Below are positions 1 to 5,095 of a stretch of DNA of 11,983 nt, piece after piece. The translations under genes were made by a program, and so were the position numbers. Below the pieces are notes generated by a model. The model did not search any database. It saw only the letters and a list, made by a program, of their open reading frames with translations, and was not told the DNA's origin. Position 1 is the stretch's first letter. Each line of letters begins with the position of its first letter. This DNA comes from Micromonosporaceae bacterium (lineage in GTDB: Bacteria > Actinomycetota > Actinomycetes > Mycobacteriales > Micromonosporaceae): positions 1 through 11,983 of the forward strand of contig DPJL01000247.1 in the NCBI GenBank assembly GCA_003543035.1, in the 5' to 3' direction.

Positions 1-198
1 CCGGTCGAAAACTCGTCACCGGGCTTCCTGGGCGGCTTGAAAGCGGGCTGGAAAGCCTTCGTGGCGTCAGTGAACGTGTTGCTGGTGGTTATCGGCTGGC
101 TGTTGCCCTTTGCCGTCGCGGTGGCCATCCCGGTGGTCCTGATCATCTGGCTGGTGCGCCTTCGCGGAAGACGCCGCACCGTCCCGCCCGCTGCCTAG
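1..198 (+). CDS. DUF4349-like membrane protein, C-terminal fragment
   Basis: Only the last 65 codons are in the window, in frame 1, ending with TAG at 196-198. The visible part has a short amphipathic lead (GFLGGLKAGWKAFV), then one long hydrophobic segment at about fragment residues 20-52, then a basic tail (RLRGRRR) and a short Pro/Ala end. This ending is typical of actinobacterial DUF4349 proteins as I know them: an N-terminal lipoprotein-like signal, an extracytoplasmic coiled-coil domain, and a C-terminal transmembrane helix whose positive tail faces the cytoplasm. No function is established for that family. The diagnostic domain lies outside the window, so the family call rests on the tail alone. 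The gene converges with the M20 gene, with a large inverted repeat between the two stops. Confidence 0.6.
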   Translation, partial: PVENSSPGFLGGLKAGWKAFVASVNVLLVVIGWLLPFAVAVAIPVVLIIWLVRLRGRRRTVPPAA

Positions 199-206
199 CC
201 GTCGCG

Positions 207-279
207 GTCGATCTTGGAGTTGTGGTGGGCGACTCGCCGGATTTGCGCGTGTCATCCCCACCACAATTCCAAGATCGAC
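207..279. terminator. Large inverted repeat between convergent genes; likely bidirectional terminator
   Basis: The arms at 207-229 and 257-279 are 23 bp each and flank a 27-nt loop. The only irregularity is position 219 against 267. Read from the plus strand this is a G-U wobble, so the plus-strand RNA pairs along the whole arm; on the minus strand it becomes an A-C mismatch. The element sits between two convergent stops (198 and 293), the usual place for a shared terminator. No U-tract follows either arm, but many actinobacterial terminators lack one. The arm containing ATCTTGGAGTTGTGGTGGG also resembles dispersed palindromes I recall from Micromonosporaceae genomes, so it may be a copy of a repeat family that serves as a terminator. 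Confidence 0.65.
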
Positions 280-292
280 GCAAAAAGGGCGC

Positions 293-1543
293 CTAGAAGG
301 GTGACGCGAGCGAACCAAGGGCGGTGTGGACCATCGTGCGGATGCCGTAGCCGATGCAACGCTCATCGACGTCGAAGTGGGCCTGGTGAATGTCCATCTT
401 GACGTCGAGCCCCGGGATTCCGGTGCCGAGCCTGATCATCGCGCCGGGCACGTGCTCCAGGTAGAAGGCGAAGTCCTCGCCGCCCATGCTGACCTCGGCT
501 TCGACCACCCGGTCGGAGCCGAGGGCCGCACCTGCGGCACCTGCGATCACAGCGGCCGCCATCCGGTCATTGATCACCGGCGGGAAGCCCCGGGTGTATT
601 TCACGTCCACGTTTGCCCCGGTGGCCGCGACCACGTCCTTGATGATCTGGGTGACCAGCTCGGGGGCGTCACGCCAGGCTTCCCGGCTCAGCACCCGCAG
701 CGTGGCCTTGGCGACACCCTCGTTGGGGATGGCGTTGAACGCCTCGCCCGCGTGAATGGAACCGAAGACCATCGACATCCCGGCGCGGGCATCGACCCGG
801 CGCCCCAGCAGAGCGGGAACCTCGGTGACCACCCGCCCCAGCGCACTGACCAGATCAGCGGTCAGGTGCGGCCGGGCAGTGTGGCCGCCCCGGCCGGTGA
901 GGCGTACCTCGACCGAGTCACAGGCAGCGGTGAAGGGGCCGGAACGCACGGCGACGAGCCCCACCGGGAACTGCGGGGCGCAGTGCAGCGCGTAGATCGC
1001 GACGACGTCCTTGAGCGCACCGGCATCGATCATCTGCAGCGCACCCGAGTTGAGCGACTCCTCGGCCGGCTGGAAGATCAGCCGGATCCGGCCGGGCAGC
1101 TCACCCTGCTCATCCAGCTCGGCCAGCGCCATGCCGACGCCGAGCATCACCGTGGTGTGCACGTCGTGGCCGCAAGCGTGGGTGGCTCCATCGACGGTCG
1201 AGCGGTAGGGCACATTCTTCACGTCGAGCATGGGCAGCGCGTCCATGTCCGCACGCAGTGCCACGACCCGGTCTCCCTGGCCGATGTCGCAGACGACACC
1301 GTTGCCCCGCTGGGTCAGCTTGGGGCGCAGACCAGCCGCGGTGAGCAGGCGCGCCACATAGGCGGCCGTCTCGAACTCGTGGTGGGACAGCTCCGGGTGC
1401 ATGTGAATGTGGCGGCGTACAGCTACGAGATCGGTATTCCGCGCGGCAAGCCATCGGTCCAGGCGGCCGGGCAGCGTAAGGGTGTGCTCTGACGTCACCG
1501 AGCTGCTCTTGATCGCCATCGGTGCCAATGGCGGCAGCGTCAT
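293..1543 (-). CDS. M20D-family amidohydrolase / metallopeptidase
   Basis: Zinc-dependent hydrolase of the M20D group (amidohydrolase, N-acyl-amino-acid hydrolase, carboxypeptidase Ss1-like), probably cytoplasmic; there is no signal peptide. From the start chosen here (ATG at 1543, 416 aa) the visible ligand motifs are CGHD at C124-D127, PAEE with E161/E162, ALHC with H187, and DIHQAHFDVDE with H386/H389. GGEDFAFYLEHVPGAMIRLG is the C-terminal family signature. The middle GGHTARPH segment is the dimerisation (lid) domain. The substrate cannot be read from sequence. The reading frame stays open to a GTG at 1696. I prefer 1543 because the family begins just before the LDRW...RRHIHMHPELS segment, and codons for about residues 28-50 of the long form lose the G/C third-position bias. 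GTG 1555 and ATG 1519 also fit. ATG 1687 has by far the best ribosome-binding site. The gene lies downstream of the mutase on the same strand and may be co-transcribed with it. Confidence 0.88.
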   Translation of the reverse strand: MTLPPLAPMAIKSSSVTSEHTLTLPGRLDRWLAARNTDLVAVRRHIHMHPELSHHEFETAAYVARLLTAAGLRPKLTQRGNGVVCDIGQGDRVVALRADMDALPMLDVKNVPYRSTVDGATHACGHDVHTTVMLGVGMALAELDEQGELPGRIRLIFQPAEESLNSGALQMIDAGALKDVVAIYALHCAPQFPVGLVAVRSGPFTAACDSVEVRLTGRGGHTARPHLTADLVSALGRVVTEVPALLGRRVDARAGMSMVFGSIHAGEAFNAIPNEGVAKATLRVLSREAWRDAPELVTQIIKDVVAATGANVDVKYTRGFPPVINDRMAAAVIAGAAGAALGSDRVVEAEVSMGGEDFAFYLEHVPGAMIRLGTGIPGLDVKMDIHQAHFDVDERCIGYGIRTMVHTALGSLASPF

Positions 1544-1616
1544 TGCTCGCGTCACGGAAATTTCTCGATCTCGGTCGATTGGACAAACTTCGACAAGACT
1601 AGCCCTGGGGTAGTAA

Positions 1617-1723
1617 CTCTGCGCAATGACGTTCTTGTGATCGAAGCGTCGCTCAGAGCGTTCTTCCTGGTAGGAGCCAACCAGCATCCGTCTCACCTCC
1701 TACAACGGGTGACGAGGCACCCG
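1617..1723 (-). promoter_or_regulatory. Candidate structured RNA leader upstream of the M20 gene
   Basis: Read on the minus strand this stretch forms successive hairpins. First, CGGGTG/CACCCG with a 6-nt loop (1718-1723 with 1706-1711). Second, GTAGGAG/CTCCTAC (1697-1703 with 1670-1676), which buries an AGGAGG Shine-Dalgarno at 1696-1701; the ATG at 1685-1687 is in its loop. This competes with CTGGT/ACCAG (1680-1684 with 1667-1671). Third, a compound hairpin at 1617-1658: CTCTG/CAGAG closing, GACG/CGTC inside, CTT/AAG on top, 7-nt loop. Pairing was found by eye only. It could be a riboswitch-like or attenuating leader for the amidohydrolase, or simply the coding N-terminus of a longer M20 protein. 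It matches no riboswitch class I know. Confidence 0.35.
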
Positions 1724-1766
1724 GTCACGGATGACGGAATCTCATCGCACAGCTTGTCCGGGACCT

Positions 1767-3326
1767 CTAGAAAGTCTCTCGAGGCCGGTACGTACCCCAT
1801 ACCCCGCGCAGGGTGTGGCACACCTCACCCACGGTCGCCCGCGCTCGCAGCGCTTCCTTCATCGGGTAAAGGACGTTGGCATTGCCCGCCGCCGCCTTCT
1901 CGAGCTCGCTGAGCGCGTTGGCCACCGCCGCCGCGTCGCGCGTCTCCCGTAGCCTGCCAAGCCGCTCGCGCTGAGCCTGCTCGATGGCCGGGTCGACCCG
2001 CAGCGGCTCGTAGGGCTCCTCGACATCGAGGGTGAACTTGTTCAGCCCCACCACGATGCGCTCTCCCGAATCCACCTCCAGGGCAACCCGGTACGCGGAG
2101 GACTCGATTTCCTGCTTCTGGAAACCGGCTTCGATCGCTTCCACGCTGGATCCGTGGGCGAAGACGCGATCGATGAGCTCCTTTGCCTCCGCCTCGATGG
2201 TGTCGGTCATAGACTCGACGGCATAGGACCCGGCGAAGGGGTCCACGGTCGCGGTCAGGTCGGTCTCGTATGCGAGGACTTGCTGCGTCCGCAATGCGAG
2301 GCGAGCCGCCTTCTCGGTCGGCAGAGCGATGGCCTCATCGAACGAATTCGTATGCAGCGACTGGGTTCCACCCATGATCGCGCCGATCGCCTGCGCGGCC
2401 ACCCGGATCAGATTGACCTCGGGCTGCTGGGCGGTCAGCTGCACGCCGGCGGTCTGGGTGTGGAATCGAAGCATCCACGACTTCGGATCCTTGGCGCCGA
2501 AGTCCTCCCGCATCACGCGGGCCCAGATGCGCCTGGCAGCACGGAATTTGGCGATCTCCTCCAGCAAAGTCGTGCGGGCGACGAAGAAGAACGAAAGCCT
2601 TGGGGCGAAATCGTCGACGGCGAGACCGGCGTTGATCGCCGCTCGCACATATTCGATGCCGTTGGCCAGAGTGAAGGCGATCTCCTGGACGGGTGTCGCT
2701 CCGGCCTCGGCCATGTGGTACCCGGAAATGGAGATGGTGTTCCACTTCGGAATCTCCGCCCGGCAATAGGCGAAGGTATCCGAGACCAGGCGCAATGACG
2801 GCTTAGGCGGAAAAATGTAAGTCCCCCTGGCGATGTACTCCTTCAGGATGTCGTTCTGGATCGTGCCGATCAGACTGGGCCCGGCGATCCCGTTCTCCTC
2901 GGCCACCAGCTGGTAGAGCAGGAGCAGGACACTGCCCGGGGCGTTGATCGTCATGCTGGTGGAGACCTTGTCCAGCGGGATGTCCCTGAACAGGATCCGC
3001 ATGTCCTCAATGGAGTCGATGGCCACTCCGACCTTGCCGACCTCACCGTGGGCGATCGACTCATCCGAGTCGTAACCCATTTGGGTGGGCAGATCGAAGG
3101 CGACTGACAGGCCCATCGTCCCGGCATTGAGAAGCTGGTGATATCGGGCATTTGACTCGGCGGCCGTGCCGAAGCCGGCATACTGCCGCATCGTCCAAGG
3201 TCGCTTGGTGTACATCGTCGGATAGACGCCACGGGTGAACGGATACTCGCCCGGCCGCTCCCCGTCTTCGGGGCCATATACAGGCTCGATGGGGAATCCG
3301 GACTCACTTAGCCGCCGTTCAGTCAC
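1767..3326 (-). CDS. Acyl-CoA mutase large subunit (methylmalonyl-CoA mutase family) without cobalamin domain
   Basis: Adenosylcobalamin-dependent radical mutase that rearranges the carbon skeleton of a short acyl-CoA. The 519 residues cover only the substrate-binding TIM barrel. The protein ends at GEVCHTLRGVWGTY, where fused enzymes continue into a B12-binding domain with DxHxxG; neither that motif nor a B12 subunit gene is in the window. Aligned by eye to Propionibacterium methylmalonyl-CoA mutase, Y49 matches Tyr89 (RQYAGFG), Q157 matches Gln197, R167 matches Arg207 (ARGTYIFPP) and H204 matches catalytic His244 (SGYHMAEAGAT). Isobutyryl-CoA mutase has Phe and Gln at the Tyr89/Arg207 sites, so the pocket looks suited to a dicarboxylyl-CoA. 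Q82 (LPTQMGYDSD) replaces the His of classical enzymes. The start is GTG at 3326, with a weak G-rich site close upstream. The gene diverges from the kinase and is followed by the M20 gene. The exact substrate is uncertain. Confidence 0.9.
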   Translation of the reverse strand: MTERRLSESGFPIEPVYGPEDGERPGEYPFTRGVYPTMYTKRPWTMRQYAGFGTAAESNARYHQLLNAGTMGLSVAFDLPTQMGYDSDESIAHGEVGKVGVAIDSIEDMRILFRDIPLDKVSTSMTINAPGSVLLLLYQLVAEENGIAGPSLIGTIQNDILKEYIARGTYIFPPKPSLRLVSDTFAYCRAEIPKWNTISISGYHMAEAGATPVQEIAFTLANGIEYVRAAINAGLAVDDFAPRLSFFFVARTTLLEEIAKFRAARRIWARVMREDFGAKDPKSWMLRFHTQTAGVQLTAQQPEVNLIRVAAQAIGAIMGGTQSLHTNSFDEAIALPTEKAARLALRTQQVLAYETDLTATVDPFAGSYAVESMTDTIEAEAKELIDRVFAHGSSVEAIEAGFQKQEIESSAYRVALEVDSGERIVVGLNKFTLDVEEPYEPLRVDPAIEQAQRERLGRLRETRDAAAVANALSELEKAAAGNANVLYPMKEALRARATVGEVCHTLRGVWGTYRPRETF

Positions 3327-3385
3327 GCCCCCGATCGTAGGCGCCGGTTTGGTTGCGAGGGCTGAGGTATTTCACACAGCTTCCG

Positions 3386-3415
3386 TTGACGGGCGGGTTC
3401 AAGCGACAATAGGCG
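3386..3415 (+). promoter_or_regulatory. Putative promoter for the kinase operon
   Basis: TTGACG at 3386-3391 is a good -35 hexamer for a housekeeping sigma factor. TAGGCG at 3410-3415, 18 bp later, is a passable but not strong -10. The position, in the divergent spacer about 45 bp before the kinase ATG, is right. The -10 overlaps the dyad at 3412-3432. I saw no comparably good promoter for the divergent mutase gene. Confidence 0.4.
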
Positions 3416-3432
3416 TGACTTACCCTCACGCC
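3412..3432. promoter_or_regulatory. Perfect 7-7-7 inverted repeat (operator candidate)
   Basis: GGCGTGA at 3412-3418 and TCACGCC at 3426-3432 are exact reverse complements around the 7-nt centre CTTACCC. The dyad begins inside the putative -10 and ends 29 bp before the kinase start. That fits a repressor site over the transcription start or a hairpin at the 5' end of the message. The GTGA/TCAC half-sites recall CRP-like sites, but the spacer is 7 rather than 6, so I do not assign a regulator. Confidence 0.45.
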
Positions 3433-3461
3433 CGTCCCCTCGAAAGCGATCTCGAATCAGC

Positions 3462-5093
3462 ATGCATTCCACTCGCGCGGCACCCGGCACGGTCATTGGC
3501 GGGCGATACGCCCTGCGTACAGCCGTGGGTCACGGCGGCATGGGCACAGTCTGGCGCGCCGCCGACACGGTGCTGAGGCGTGAGGTCGCGGTCAAGGAGG
3601 TCGTGCTTCCGCCCGGCCTGGCCACGAGCGACGCCGAAGCGATGTTCGAGCGGATGCATCGTGAGGCTCGAGCCGCCGCCGGGTTGTCACACCCCAGCGT
3701 GGTGCAGGTCTTTGACGTGGTGATCGAGGACGGCCGGCCATGGATCGTGATGGAGCTGCTGGATGCGCGCAGCCTCGCCGACATGGTCATCGAGGATGGG
3801 CCGCTCGCGCCCCGTGCCGTAGCCAAGATCGGGATAGCGTTGCTGGGTGCGCTCGAGGTCGCGCACGCCGGTGGCGTGCTGCACCGGGACGTCAAACCGG
3901 CCAACGTGCTGATCACCCGGGATGGCAGATGCGTGCTCACCGACTTCGGTGTCGCCAAGCTCCCGGCGGATATCCAGCTCACCACCCCGGGCATGGTCCT
4001 GGGCTCGCCCCATTTCATCTCACCCGAGCGCGCGCTGGGCCACCGTTTCGGCCCACCCAGTGATCTCTTCTCGCTCGGGGTGACCCTCTACACCGCAGTC
4101 GAAGGCCGTCCGCCCTTTGACAAGGGCGATCCGCTCGCCACGATGCACTCGGTGGTCGAAGATCCGCCGATAGCGCCCGAGCGTTGTGGCCCACTGGCCG
4201 AAGTCCTCTATGGACTGATGGAGAAGGATCCGTCACGCCGCTGGGATGTCGGCATGTCCCGCAGCTACCTGCGCGAGTTGCTGGCCGGGCCGCTCTCGCA
4301 GAGCCCGACTCCGCAGCACGTGACGGATCCGTGGGCGGTCGTTTCCACGCCTCAGCCGCCCCCACCGGTCTACGACGAGCCTTCCCCCCGCCAGATCACC
4401 GGCAGGCAGGTGGGCGGCCGGGCCATGCTCCACACCGGAGAGAGCCCGGCCACCCGCGGAACATCACGGCATGCCACCAACGCGCTGCCGGTCCTCCCGC
4501 CGACCTCCAACAGGCAGAACCGGATGCGCCTCGCGGTCGCGGCCGGCGTGGTCGCGGTGCTCGCCCTGGCGACCGTGAGCTGGGCTGTGCTCAACCGTGA
4601 CAACGCGCCGGCGGTCACCCAGCCGACGGCCGGGCCTACGGCCGGGCCGACGTCGACGCCGATCGCGGTGCAGGCGGTGACCTTCAAGGGCATCACCGTC
4701 AACGCTCCAGCCGCGTGGAAGCAGTCGCCCCAGAGCAGCTACCTCAACATCGAGGAACCGACCGACGGAGATCGCTGGCTGCGGCTCAACGCGGTGACAT
4801 CGGAGAAGAACGCACGCAACGCCTTGCAGAGCGCGGAGAACAATTCGCTTAAGAAAACCTGCGATGGCGGGTACCAGCAGATCGGCCTCACCGAGCAGGA
4901 GCTCGGCGGGGCCAAGGGTGCTCAGCTCGAATTCCTTTGCACGCCAAAGGGAAAGGCGCAACGGCACGGCGTCTGGCGCATCGCGATCATCAATGGCAGC
5001 GCCCGCCACCTCTACCTGCAAACGTGGGAGACCACCTACGCGAAGGACAAGGCAGTGTTTGATGTGGCGCTCGCCAGCTTCAAAGTGACCTGA
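3462..5093 (+). CDS. Transmembrane Ser/Thr protein kinase (PknB type)
   Basis: Hanks-type receptor kinase of 543 residues. The N-terminal cytoplasmic kinase domain (about 14-275) has a Gly-rich loop GHGGMGTVW (23-31), ATP lysine K45 (VAVKE), probable helix-C Glu E68, HRDVKPAN with catalytic D143 and N148, DFG at 161-163, activation-loop Thr174/Thr175 and SPE at 187-189. All residues needed for activity are present. A Pro-rich linker (about 280-350) leads to one transmembrane helix (about 355-377). After a Thr/Pro stalk with a doubled TAGP unit comes an extracytoplasmic domain (about 403-543) with two cysteines, C467 and C493, which could form a disulfide. This domain is not PASTA; I do not recognise it with confidence. 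The ATG at 3462 puts the kinase domain at the very N-terminus, as expected; upstream AGCG gives little ribosome-binding support. The stop is 2 bp before the next gene, so the two are almost certainly co-translated. Confidence 0.93.
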   Translation: MHSTRAAPGTVIGGRYALRTAVGHGGMGTVWRAADTVLRREVAVKEVVLPPGLATSDAEAMFERMHREARAAAGLSHPSVVQVFDVVIEDGRPWIVMELLDARSLADMVIEDGPLAPRAVAKIGIALLGALEVAHAGGVLHRDVKPANVLITRDGRCVLTDFGVAKLPADIQLTTPGMVLGSPHFISPERALGHRFGPPSDLFSLGVTLYTAVEGRPPFDKGDPLATMHSVVEDPPIAPERCGPLAEVLYGLMEKDPSRRWDVGMSRSYLRELLAGPLSQSPTPQHVTDPWAVVSTPQPPPPVYDEPSPRQITGRQVGGRAMLHTGESPATRGTSRHATNALPVLPPTSNRQNRMRLAVAAGVVAVLALATVSWAVLNRDNAPAVTQPTAGPTAGPTSTPIAVQAVTFKGITVNAPAAWKQSPQSSYLNIEEPTDGDRWLRLNAVTSEKNARNALQSAENNSLKKTCDGGYQQIGLTEQELGGAKGAQLEFLCTPKGKAQRHGVWRIAIINGSARHLYLQTWETTYAKDKAVFDVALASFKVT

Positions 5094-5095
5094 CG

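Noticed and set aside
326..1492. 388-codon open frame on the plus strand, antisense to the M20 gene
   Set aside because: Its product is rich in Gly, Asp, Arg and His with no domain pattern, as expected for the complement of a GC-rich gene. The opposite strand encodes intact M20 motifs.
1596..1601. TAGTCT as a -10 box for the M20 gene on the minus strand
   Set aside because: The only upstream candidate -35 (TTGCGC) is 19 bp away and weak, so it was not listed as a promoter.
2154..2798. 214-codon open frame antisense to the mutase
   Set aside because: The mutase frame carries all the family residues; the antisense product has no recognisable feature.
4626..4649. Tandem 12-bp repeat in the kinase linker
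   Set aside because: Two copies encoding a doubled TAGP unit. This is ordinary drift in a Thr/Pro-rich stalk and not a separate element.
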